Below are positions 1 through 6,739 of a stretch of DNA of 7,742 bases, piece by piece. The position numbers and the translations under genes are program-made. This stretch comes from Actinoplanes liguriensis (GTDB taxonomy: Bacteria > Actinomycetota > Actinomycetes > Mycobacteriales > Micromonosporaceae). Under the pieces are notes generated by a model, which did not search any database, had not been told where the DNA came from, and saw nothing but the letters and a program-made list of their open reading frames with translations. The number at the start of each line of letters is the position of its first letter. Position 1 is the first letter of the stretch. The stretch covers positions 69,876 through 77,617 of the forward strand of contig KL571274.1 in NCBI GenBank assembly GCA_000715855.1, given 5' to 3'.

Positions 1-1
1 T

Positions 2-109
2 CTGCCGCTGTCCGAACTCGGGCGGGCCACCGCCATGGCCCGTGGCTGGCTGTCTAGTGCCGGCGTTTGTCTTGCCGATGAGGAAGCGCACATGGAAGTA
101 GCTATTTAA
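2..109 (+). CDS. 3' end of an unidentified gene (partial)
   Basis: An open frame enters from the left edge and ends at TAA 107-109, giving about 35 C-terminal residues (…LPLSELGRATAMARGWLSS… ending MEVAI). Most of its codons end in G or C, as expected for a high-GC host, and the peptide looks like an amphipathic helix followed by a short tail. The product cannot be identified from this fragment. Its stop overlaps the end of the convergent DUF4238 gene by 8 bases, so the two transcripts collide tail to tail with no room for a separate terminator. The coding call rests on composition and on the neat convergent boundary. A chance open frame of this length is possible. Confidence 0.45.
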   Translation: MPLSELGRATAMARGWLSSAGVCLADEEAHMEVAI

Positions 110-968
110 TTTCGAAGAATCCCTTGAGTTCAAGCCTAGCCCGCTCCTTACGCATTCCTTTCCACCATTCCTGATCACCAGGTGCATAATTCGGGTCCCA
201 TACCACTCGCTCCTCCGCATTCATCCACTGCAACCACCGAATCGCCTGCGACCCACCCGGCGCCAGGTCCAGCGTTGCCCCCTGTGGATACTCCGCTCCC
301 AAAATTTTTTCAGGCTTTGGAGTCACCAATATCTCGACATGAGCGGAAAGGGGAATGCTTAGCCCATCCGCTATGCCCGGGTACCGCCACATCGGTAGAG
401 CCCTGCCGGCCCTATGCACAAAAGGAACAACCGGATTATCGGAAAGTATCAGACCGTCATCGCTTGACACACGAACGAACCAGACCCAGTCGTCGAGCAT
501 CTCCGTCAACTGAAATATTCGAGTTTTTATCAACTCCAGGTGAATCCTCCTCACGAAGGGATCGCTGACGCCGGCGAGATTCATCGATTCAGGGACTGCG
601 GGGTCGGATGCAGCTTCTACTTGCTCAAGGATGAGTTGTCGGCCTCGTTTCGTCCGAGCCCACTGGGCCATGGCGAAACGCGCGATGGCCGAGGCTCCTT
701 CCGGGCCGGGCACCTGTTGGCTAGAGATCACGGTCCTAAAAACGGAACTCGCGGGCCCTTCGAAGGTTTGAAGGAACTTTTCCACCTCATCCGACACATC
801 CTTCGACTTGTCCGAATAGAAGTGCTTTCGGGCCATGATTGACTTTGGAGGTCGGCGTTGAATGGATTCGTCACCGATCGTGGTTGTTTCAACTTCACCA
901 TCGACAGAGAAGTTGCGGAGCCAAAATTGGGGAACAAGATGGTGGTGATGGGACGGCTTATTCGGCAT
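102..968 (-). CDS. DUF4238 family protein
   Basis: The 288-residue product opens with a His-rich motif followed by LVPQFWLRNFS. This is the N-terminal signature of DUF4238 proteins (typically H-x-VP-x-FxLRxF), and the length matches the family's usual 280-330 residues. The biochemical function is not established. The family is scattered among bacteria in accessory regions, and the conserved histidines hint at metal or catalytic chemistry, which is inference only. No signal peptide or membrane segment is visible, so a cytosolic protein is likely. A central stretch carries WVWFVRVSSDDGLILSDNPVVPF, another block commonly conserved in this family. ATG at 968 was chosen as start. An in-frame TTG lies two codons upstream at 974, and the purine run GAGAGA about 10 bases before the ATG is only a weak ribosome-binding site. 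The gene is AT-richer than its surroundings (one hand-counted 60-base line is about 47% GC), which suggests horizontal acquisition. It is convergent with the fragment at 2-109. Confidence 0.85.
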   Translation of the reverse strand: MPNKPSHHHHLVPQFWLRNFSVDGEVETTTIGDESIQRRPPKSIMARKHFYSDKSKDVSDEVEKFLQTFEGPASSVFRTVISSQQVPGPEGASAIARFAMAQWARTKRGRQLILEQVEAASDPAVPESMNLAGVSDPFVRRIHLELIKTRIFQLTEMLDDWVWFVRVSSDDGLILSDNPVVPFVHRAGRALPMWRYPGIADGLSIPLSAHVEILVTPKPEKILGAEYPQGATLDLAPGGSQAIRWLQWMNAEERVVWDPNYAPGDQEWWKGMRKERARLELKGFFEIK

Positions 969-1115
969 GATCAAAATCTCTCAATCTCGGTACTATCGAA
1001 TCTTTGGAATTGATTAGGTGACCAGCAGGTTGAAGCGGTCCATCACCTTGGCAAGACCCTACCTAGATCCCCGTGATCAGCGCACCACACTCTCCGAACC
1101 TGCCGCTGCCGTCAC

Positions 1116-1451
1116 CTATAGCCTATCTGGTGAAGCCTTTTGAGAGGTCGGGGCGCGAGACTCGGTCCGTGCTCTCCAGAAGCGCTTGGTGATCGTTATC
1201 GAGTCGGCGGCCGGAGGGGCGTTCAGCCGTAAGGGTTTGGCGGAGGTGAAGCCGGGTTGTTCGCGTATGAAATCCACCCGAGCAAGCTTCTCGCAGTGAT
1301 GGGTCAGAATTACGTGCTTTCCTGCGAGACCCGCGCACGCAGTAATCCATTGCGGCGAGGCTGACGATCCGACCGCGATCGAGCATTGGGTCGACTCCCA
1401 GCCTAAGCTTCGAAGCGTGTACTTACCTGCATGCGTTGTTGGTTGTCCAGG
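1116..1451 (-). pseudogene. Possible gene remnant, open frame without start codon
   Basis: On the minus strand a frame is open for about 111 codons, from just after a TGA at 1454-1452 to TAG at 1118-1116, with no ATG. The only early alternative start is an internal GTG in the stretch …EKLARVDFIREQPGF. The middle has a natural mix of hydrophobic, charged and aromatic residues (…SPQWITACAGLAGKHVIL…, …KPLRLNAPP…, …ITITKRFW…). By hand count about two thirds of its codons end in G or C. No family was recognised. It could be the C-terminal part of a gene truncated by rearrangement or by the neighbouring IS insertion, or a chance open frame in GC-rich DNA. Low confidence. Confidence 0.22.
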
Positions 1452-1495
1452 TCAATTGTGGTGTCGATTAGTTGCTGTGGCCCGTGATGCATCGC

Positions 1496-1517
1496 CTCGC
1501 TCGGCATGCTGAGCGAG
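1496..1517. repeat. 22-base near-perfect palindrome
   Basis: CTCGCTC at 1496-1502 is mirrored by GAGCGAG at 1511-1517. The 8-base centre contains the palindrome GCATGC, so only one symmetric pair (G1503/T1510) mismatches. It lies about 330 bases beyond the transposase stop. It could be a terminator-type hairpin, a protein-binding dyad or part of the 3' end of the IS110 element. There is no following T-run on either strand to favour a factor-independent terminator. Confidence 0.5.
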
Positions 1518-1844
1518 TGGTGACGGGTCGAAGGATTTCGTCCGGCTCAGGCGGCTCCGGTGCTCGGGTGTTTGGCCCGCGGGGCGTACGGGGTGGTGAC
1601 AAGGTGGCAGCCAGACTTACCTATGGCCGTCGGACGGGTGTGGTTGTGTCCGCGACATGATGATTGATCGGGTGGCCCTCTTGCTGGGTGCGGCCGCTCA
1701 TTCTCACTGGGCCGTCCGCGGTCACCGCTTGGGTGAGGCGGTGGTGGTGCGGTCTGACAGTGAGTCGAGGGAGCGGGCCGCGATTGATGCCCGTCATCGT
1801 GATGCCGGGCTGGCCGGTCCTCGCCGAGCCGGTCCCGTGATCGC

Positions 1845-2917
1845 TTAGCGGGCGATGGTGGTGGGTGCGGCTGGTTGAGCGACGATGGTGAACGCGTCGT
1901 CGCCGAGGCCGGTCAGGATGTGGGTGGCGTGCCGGACGATCCGGCGGGCTTGCGAGAGGCAGGCGCGGTTGGCGTCGTAGCGGTCTTTGACTTGGGTGTA
2001 GTAGTCGTAGCCGGGTGCGCAGGGGCGGGCGGAGGTCTTCGCGGCTTCGAAGAGCAGCCAGCGCAGTACTTCCGGGCCTTGGCGGGAGAGCCGGCCGGGG
2101 CTGCGTTTGCCGTCGCAGGAGTGCACGGTGATGTCCAGGCCGACGAACCGGACTGCTTTGCGGGAGGATGAGAACCGGTCGGCGCCGCCGAGCCACGCGC
2201 ATAACGCGAGGGAGCTGAGCGGGCCGACGCCGTAGATGTCGTGCATCAACGCCCGGGCGCCCTTGAGACCGCGGGCGCTCGACAGCAGTCGCCGCCGGAG
2301 CCGGTCGAGGTGATCGGCGAGGGCGTCCATGACTGCCAGGGCGGTGTTGACCTGCAGCCGGCCGGAGATCGACAGCTGGTCGTCGATGATGGCGTGCAGC
2401 TGGGCTCGGTCACCGCGGATGATGCCGGCCTGGCCGGGGCGGTGGTGCCCTGGTGGAAACAGACTGCCTGGATCCGCTGGGCCCAGCCGGTGTGCTGGGT
2501 ACGCAGGTCCTGGTAGAGCTCGAGCATCGCCCGGTATTCGAGGGCTTGCACGGGTGGGATGTAGCACTCCGGTAGCCGACCGGCGGCGAGTAGTTCCCGG
2601 AGCAGTTTCGCGTCGGCCTTGTCGGTCTTGGCTCGCCGTTTCGGGCCACGCAGCGTGGATGTGTCGGCCGGCTCGGCCAGATGCGCGATCACACCCGCCT
2701 TGGCCATCTCCTCAGCGATGTAGCGCCAGCCGGTGCAGCCTTCCATCGCGAACGCCACCGGCCCCGTGGTGGCCGGGTCGAACCGGGTCAGCCAGCCGGC
2801 CAGGTGTTCCCGGTCGGCGGGGGCGATCCGGCCGCGTTCCCATTTCCCGTTCTGCTCGTCGACCCAGTCGAATGTCAGCTGCTTCCGGTGGATGTCCAAG
2901 CCGCCTACGATCGACAT
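1845..2917 (-). pseudogene. IS110-family transposase, split by a one-base frameshift
   Basis: IS110 transposases are DEDD (RuvC-like) plus serine recombinases that insert DNA guided by a bridge RNA. The first part, from ATG 2917, begins MSIVGGLDIHRK and carries the acidic set D8, E59 (in AMEGCTGW), D99 and D102 (in KTDKADAKLL). The reading continues in another frame with the Tnp_IS116/IS110/IS902 C-terminal domain: IYGVGPLSSLALCAWLGG, then FVGLD and RLSRQGPEVLRWLLFEAA. The candidate catalytic serine is at about residue 278 of the repaired protein. The frames join at the C-run complementary to GGGG 2436-2439. One added C restores …QGTTAPGQAGIIRGD… and a protein of about 357 residues, normal for IS110. 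The start at 2917 is preferred over an in-frame upstream ATG at 3010 because a perfect GAGGAGG lies 6 bases before it and family similarity begins there. GC is high (a hand-counted line is about 73%). Either a genuine pseudogene, a -1 slippage site or a sequencing error. Confidence 0.88.
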
Positions 2918-2923
2918 TCGGGA

Positions 2924-2930
2924 CCTCCTC
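2924..2930 (-). promoter_or_regulatory. Ribosome-binding site of the IS110 transposase
   Basis: On the minus strand the sequence reads GAGGAGG, followed by 6 bases and then ATG at 2917. This near-ideal Shine-Dalgarno sequence decides the start codon against the in-frame ATG at 3010. Confidence 0.8.
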
Positions 2931-3050
2931 AAGCTCCGTGACCCTCGATGTCCAACACAGGGAAACCTGCGTCTGAGCTGAGGAGGCCCCCTTCGCCTGC
3001 GAGGGGTCAATGCCCCGAACGGAGTACCCCTCGCCTCAACCCAACGACCG
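2931..3050 (-). ncRNA. Candidate IS110 bridge RNA region (5' noncoding flank)
   Basis: IS110-group elements encode a structured bridge RNA in the noncoding DNA upstream of the transposase. It has internal loops that pair with target and donor DNA. Here the minus-strand transcript would contain a perfect 9-base-pair stem, GCGAGGGGT (3034-3026) pairing with ACCCCTCGC (3007-2999), around an 18-base loop. Nearer the transposase is a weaker 5-pair stem (2960-2956 with 2940-2936, one G·U) around a 15-base loop. Position, strand and two-hairpin layout fit a bridge RNA of roughly 120-180 nucleotides. The loop-to-DNA complementarities that would prove it were not established because the element ends are unknown. 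The 5' limit given is approximate. Confidence 0.42.
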
Positions 3051-3092
3051 CAACCGGCCGATGCATGTCATCTCATTTGCCGCCGATAGGGC

Positions 3093-3126
3093 ACGGCTGC
3101 GTCCAACTAAACGGCGAGGCAGCCGT
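3093..3126. repeat. 8-base inverted repeat with 18-base spacer
   Basis: ACGGCTGC at 3093-3100 is matched exactly by GCAGCCGT at 3119-3126. Read on the minus strand it overlaps the end of the small frame at 3107-3214. It could be a terminator for that frame, a second stem-loop of the bridge RNA if the element extends this far, or a regulatory dyad upstream of the NACHT gene. No T-run follows on either strand. Confidence 0.45.
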
Positions 3127-3214
3127 CGGCCGCACAGGGATAACGACGCTGGCAGACTTGGCACGTGCCTGATCCCGCTCGCGCATTCGCCCACCTCCGC
3201 GCCTGGCTGGCCAC
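3107..3214 (-). CDS. Possible small Cys-rich protein (35 aa)
   Basis: A minus-strand frame from GTG 3214 to TAG 3109-3107 would give 35 residues with four cysteines in the pattern C-x2-C-x5-C-x4-C near the end (GTCQVCQRRYPCAADGC). GGAG lies 4 bases before the GTG. CxxC plus PC motifs at the C-terminus are seen in short uncharacterised actinobacterial proteins and could bind zinc. The frame stays open further upstream into the antisense of the NACHT gene, which weakens the case. It may be a chance frame. Confidence 0.22.
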   Translation of the reverse strand: MASQARRWANARAGSGTCQVCQRRYPCAADGCLAV

Positions 3215-3287
3215 CGCGCTCCGATTGACTCGCGTAGAGCCCCGGACCTGCGGGCCTGACTGCTCTGTCCGCCCCACCGGACCGTGA

Positions 3288-6200
3288 ATGCGGCGCGGAT
3301 TTTGCCCCGCGTGCCAGAATCTCGGGGTGAGCATCACGCCGCTTCTCACGCTCGGGCTTCCCTTGGTACGGATCTTGTTGCGTTTGCAGGAGCCCTCGGC
3401 GAGTGACCTGGCCGACTCGATCAAGGACTTCGAGGACCTGTTGACCTCGATCGAGGACGATGGTGACCGCCGCGAGATCGGCCGCAATCTGGAACACATC
3501 TCCGACCGCGTTGTGAAGCGCCTCGACCAATTCATCCAGGTCGAGTTCCGCAACGTCAGCGAGGGCGACGTGGCGGCGGCCGCTCGGGTGGTGTCTCGGG
3601 CCTTGTCTCAGGCCGGCGTGACTGATCTGACCACGGTAGTCCGCAGCGACGTACAAGTACGGACACTCGAACAGCACGCTCTCGCACACAGCACGTTCCG
3701 GAAACAGGCTAGCCGGCTTGGCGATGACGCAGAGCGACTCGCGAGGGCCCTGCTTCGGGAGAGCTGCTACGAGGTCGTCGATCTTGCGCGCCGCCACCCA
3801 AACCTGACGGCGACAGCGCTGACCAGCCTGCTAGCCCGATCGAGTGAAATGCGCGAACTGCTTGACTCAGTCGAACGCTCGCTCAACGATCTGCCAGCCC
3901 GAATCGCCGACCGGGACGAGGAGGACCGTCGCTCGGATCGCCAGCGGGAGGTGGATGAGTTCACTGTCGACTACAGACGTGCAGTAGCCAATGACTACGA
4001 CCGGCTGGAACTGTACGGCGTGGATCTAATCCGTGATTTAAGGCGCTATTCACTGACGACGGCATATCTCTCGCTGCGGCTAGAGGTGCCGTCCTGGCAC
4101 ACCGCGACGAACGGGCCTGGCGACTTGGCCAAGATCCTGCCTAAGCGGGGTCTCGCGATACTGCGAGGCGCAGCTGGCGCCGGGAAGACGACCATCCTTC
4201 AGTGGCTCGCCACGCATGTGGCACGCCAGACGCTGGTCGGGGACCTAGAACACCTCAACGGGCATATGCCTTTCGTCGTCAAACTACGCAACTACGTCGA
4301 TAAGCCGTTTCCGAAGATTGATGAACTGGCCGCAGAAACCACCCGAAGCAATCTCGCGGCGGAGCCGCGTGCCTGGACCGCGGAGACCTTTCAGGACGGT
4401 GACGTCCTTCTGCTGGTCGATGGCCTCGACGAACTCCCTCCTAGCCGACAACGAGACCTGATCGACTGGATCGAGGGCTTCCAGCGGTTCCGCCCCAGCA
4501 TCCTTGTGGTTGTCACGTCGCGGCCGACCGCGTGGACCTCGCTGAGAGAAATCAAACGGCTCCGTTTTGCCAAGGTGGTCCTTGCTGACGTCCTGCCACT
4601 CGACCGGGAACAGATCCGCAGCTTCGTGTTGCACTGGCACACGGCCATCGCTTTCCAGATGACCGGCGCCGAGCGCACGGCCATCGAAAGTCAGGCGGCC
4701 AAGGTCGCTAGCATGGTGTCCAGCGCGCGAGAGTACCGGCTGCTCGCTTCTTCTCCCCTGCTGTGCGCCGTGCTGTGTGCGCTCTTCCACCTCAAGCGGG
4801 GCGTGCTTCCGGCGAACCGGATTGAAATCTACGACACGCTGCTCAACCTGCTGCTCGGTGAGCGCGACGCACACAAACGTGTCGAGGTGGACGTGGTCCG
4901 GCTTACCCCGACGGAGAAGCGCATTGTCCTGGAGGACATCGCCGACTTTTTACTCACCAACGGCCTCTCCGAAGCCTCCATGGATCGAGTCGAAGAGGTG
5001 ATCGCGCGCAGCCCACTTGTACATAGGTTCGATTGCGCAACAGCGACCGACGTTCTCCAGCACCTCCTCGCGCGGTCCGGTGTGCTGCGCGCACCCAGTG
5101 AAGGGCGCATCGATTTCGTCCATCGCACCTTCCTCGAGTACCTGGCCGCGCGCTCGCTAGTACGCCACGACCGGATCGAGTTGCTAGCCGCGCATGTGCT
5201 CGAGGCGAACTGGAACGAGGCGGTCGTCCTAGCCGGGGGGATCGGTATCGACCGGCAGGTCGAGTCGCTGGTTGAGGCCGTGCTAGCGAGGGTGGAGTCG
5301 GCCACGGACGATTGGCGGAACAACCGCCGATTACTCACCGCCACATGCGCAGGCTTCCTGGACACCGCTGCCATCCTGCCGCAGAGTGCACGATCCCGGA
5401 TTCTCGCGGCGATAGCTGGCATCGTGCCGCCGACAGATGAGCAGGATGCCCGCGCCTGTGCCTCAGCCGGCAACAGCGTTCTGCCGTATCTCCGCTCCGC
5501 TCTCGCGCGGCCAGACCTGCCGGATTCGATCTTGCGGATGTCCATCCGGACCCTCGGCGAGATCGGCACCCCGGAGGCACTCGCCGTGCTCGGGTCGATA
5601 CACGCCGGACGACGCATTGAGGCTATCGAATCGCTGGTCGCGGTTTGGTCCTGGTTCGACCCTAAAACTTTCGCCGACTTGGTACTTAGGGATCTCGCAC
5701 CGCAGGAGCAGCTTACGGTCGTTCTGCGGAGTTCGACGCTGCTTCCTTATCTCGCGGATTTGCACGAGAATTTCATTTGGACGTGCGACGTTGATGTTCC
5801 GGAGGAATCGTTTGTAGACAATTGTTGTAATACGCCCATCCAGAGTCTTTTGGCCGGGAATCTGCATATCCTGCGGGACCCGCATGCCAGAACGGGCGGA
5901 TTCCTTTGGTCCATCCCCCACCTTCGCAGCGCATATTTGGGTGGTCTGAGGAAATTGGGAAGGCTAGCCGGGAAGAACACGCAGCTTCAGCTCCTCTCGC
6001 TGAACTCCACCTTCTGCCGCATCTCCTCGGATCTTTGGTCGGCACTCCCTAATCTGACAACGCTTGAACTCTACGGCGAGTTCGAGTGCGACCTCGCCGG
6101 CGTGGACGCGACGCGCCTGTCCACTCTTTGGGTAGAGGGAATGATCAGCACCCCCGGGGATAAGGTCATTTTTGATATGCCCGAGCTGAACACACTGCAT

Positions 6201-6542
6201 TGGCATCGCGCCGACAATATCGAGCTGCTGATTAGCATTATCAAGGCAGCACCGCGTCTCGACACCCTCATCATATCCAACATTGCCAGCCTATCCACAC
6301 TTTCGATCCCTCTCAAGGCGCCACGGCTCAGGAGGATCGAGTTGGTTGGCCTCAATCGCCTGACTGATATCGATCGCCTGCTTGCCATGAACAGGCTGTC
6401 CACCGTCAAAATCACAGGCCAACACCAGCTGGCCTGGTCCGACAAGCTTGCAAGTCTCGCACGGCGAGGGGTTGAGTTGGAAATCGAAGGACTTGAGCTG
6501 GAGATCGCCTTGGCCAAGGCGAACGGAACTCGACCAGAATGA
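3288..6542 (+). CDS. NACHT-domain NLR-like STAND NTPase with LRR-like C-terminus
   Basis: A 1084-residue cytosolic signal-transduction NTPase of the STAND class, related to bacterial NACHT (bNACHT) anti-phage proteins and animal NLRs. Residues about 14-215 are an all-helical N-terminal region resembling the NNH (NACHT N-terminal helical) domains of actinobacterial NACHT proteins. No nuclease, TIR or protease motif was seen there. A bridging segment (about 222-275, with LYGVDLI and the Tyr-rich TAYLSLRLE) leads into NACHT. Walker A is GAAGAGKT (294-301, Lys300), Walker B with the NACHT-typical extra acidics is LLLVDGLDEL (374-383), and the sensor-1-type strand is VVVTSRP (407-413). The helical and winged-helix part includes RLLASSPLLCAVL (484 onward) and the family hallmark FVHRTFLEYLAA (610-621). 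Residues about 732-770 resemble a HEAT repeat. From about 876 onward leucine-rich-repeat-like units (LPNLTTLELYG and similar) form the likely ligand sensor. The start is uncertain: ATG 3288 lacks a clear ribosome site, and GTG 3327 (VSITPLLTL) is a good alternative. No partner gene is adjacent on this strand. Confidence 0.95.
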   Translation: MRRGFCPACQNLGVSITPLLTLGLPLVRILLRLQEPSASDLADSIKDFEDLLTSIEDDGDRREIGRNLEHISDRVVKRLDQFIQVEFRNVSEGDVAAAARVVSRALSQAGVTDLTTVVRSDVQVRTLEQHALAHSTFRKQASRLGDDAERLARALLRESCYEVVDLARRHPNLTATALTSLLARSSEMRELLDSVERSLNDLPARIADRDEEDRRSDRQREVDEFTVDYRRAVANDYDRLELYGVDLIRDLRRYSLTTAYLSLRLEVPSWHTATNGPGDLAKILPKRGLAILRGAAGAGKTTILQWLATHVARQTLVGDLEHLNGHMPFVVKLRNYVDKPFPKIDELAAETTRSNLAAEPRAWTAETFQDGDVLLLVDGLDELPPSRQRDLIDWIEGFQRFRPSILVVVTSRPTAWTSLREIKRLRFAKVVLADVLPLDREQIRSFVLHWHTAIAFQMTGAERTAIESQAAKVASMVSSAREYRLLASSPLLCAVLCALFHLKRGVLPANRIEIYDTLLNLLLGERDAHKRVEVDVVRLTPTEKRIVLEDIADFLLTNGLSEASMDRVEEVIARSPLVHRFDCATATDVLQHLLARSGVLRAPSEGRIDFVHRTFLEYLAARSLVRHDRIELLAAHVLEANWNEAVVLAGGIGIDRQVESLVEAVLARVESATDDWRNNRRLLTATCAGFLDTAAILPQSARSRILAAIAGIVPPTDEQDARACASAGNSVLPYLRSALARPDLPDSILRMSIRTLGEIGTPEALAVLGSIHAGRRIEAIESLVAVWSWFDPKTFADLVLRDLAPQEQLTVVLRSSTLLPYLADLHENFIWTCDVDVPEESFVDNCCNTPIQSLLAGNLHILRDPHARTGGFLWSIPHLRSAYLGGLRKLGRLAGKNTQLQLLSLNSTFCRISSDLWSALPNLTTLELYGEFECDLAGVDATRLSTLWVEGMISTPGDKVIFDMPELNTLHWHRADNIELLISIIKAAPRLDTLIISNIASLSTLSIPLKAPRLRRIELVGLNRLTDIDRLLAMNRLSTVKITGQHQLAWSDKLASLARRGVELEIEGLELEIALAKANGTRPE

Positions 6543-6739
6543 GAACAAAAACCCCAGAAAATATCCGTTCCTACGCTTTATCGCACCCACAACGAGGTGG
6601 CTCTAGCGTTTAATGTTAGACACCCAATTGGCGTCGACAAATTGAGTCGAGAAGGTCATTTGACAGTCGCTCGCCGACCTTCTTTCCCCATTAAACAAGT
6701 GTGCTCTCATGCCGCGATCCGAGTGCAGTCACGGAATGC
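6543..6739. other. Convergent intergenic region
   Basis: About 200 bases lie between the stop codons of the NACHT gene (plus) and the barstar gene (minus). The stretch is AT-richer than the genes. It contains a small inverted repeat of CAATT/AATTG around 6625-6645 and the stronger hairpin at 6649-6684. No gene was seen. Confidence 0.6.
6649..6684. terminator. Hairpin between convergent genes, possible bidirectional terminator
   Basis: AGAAGGTC (6650-6657) pairs exactly with GACCTTCT (6676-6683), with one further G·U pair outside, around an 18-base loop. On the plus strand it is followed by TTCCCC rather than a true T-run, so a classical factor-independent terminator is uncertain. Its place between two convergent stops supports a role in ending transcription from either side. 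Confidence 0.4.

Larger units (their letters stand above)
969..1844. other. Gene-poor stretch between DUF4238 and the IS110 transposase
   Basis: These 876 bases hold no open frame with convincing start, codon use and family match. Short frames on both strands (for example around 1123-1386 minus and 1472-1660 plus) are rich in Arg and Pro and read like shadows. The right part, from somewhere after about 1450, probably includes the 3' noncoding end of the IS110 element, but the exact junction cannot be seen. The 8-base motif ACTTACCT occurs twice (1421-1428 and 1615-1622), which may be chance. The two items worth separate entries are the open minus-strand frame at 1116-1451 and the palindrome at 1496-1517. 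Confidence 0.6.
1845..3034 (-). mobile_element. IS110-family insertion sequence (minimum extent)
   Basis: The element is recognised from its transposase (2917 to 1845, minus) and a structured 5' noncoding flank reaching at least 3034. IS110-family elements lack conventional terminal inverted repeats and usually leave no obvious long target duplication, so the true ends cannot be read by eye. The span given covers only the coding region plus the hairpin-bearing 5' flank. The 3' end may extend leftwards by up to a few hundred bases into 1450-1844. The transposase is frameshifted, so the copy is probably inactive or needs help from another copy, unless the shift is a sequencing error or is bypassed by slippage. 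Confidence 0.7.
3035..3287. other. Spacer between the IS110 flank and the NACHT gene
   Basis: About 250 bases separate the IS110 hairpin from the NACHT start and must contain that gene's promoter unless it is read from further upstream. No convincing -10/-35 pair was picked out. The stretch holds an inverted repeat at 3093-3126, a 10-base palindrome GGCACGTGCC at 3160-3169, and a weak small minus-strand frame (3107-3214). The outer end of the IS element probably also lies in its left part. Confidence 0.5.

Noticed and set aside
1421..1622. Two copies of ACTTACCT as possible direct repeats bounding an insertion
   Set aside because: Eight bases about 190 apart can occur by chance, the flanks do not match, and neither copy coincides with a demonstrable element end.
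1621..2202. 193-codon minus-strand frame overlapping the end of the transposase
   Set aside because: Extremely Arg/Pro/His-rich and out of frame with the conserved transposase C-terminus, which clearly occupies the other minus frame.
2329..2976. Long plus-strand open frame opposite the transposase
   Set aside because: It is antisense to the well-supported IS110 transposase, Arg/Pro/Ser-rich and without family features. It is a shadow of GC-rich codons.
2918..3010. Upstream extension of the transposase to the in-frame ATG at 3010
   Set aside because: The extra residues are Arg-rich and lie over the hairpin region. A perfect GAGGAGG sits before the ATG at 2917, where family similarity begins.
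4829..5617. 262-codon minus-strand open frame inside the NACHT gene
   Set aside because: Rich in Arg and Ser with no recognisable motif, and fully antisense to conserved NACHT sequence. It is a shadow frame.
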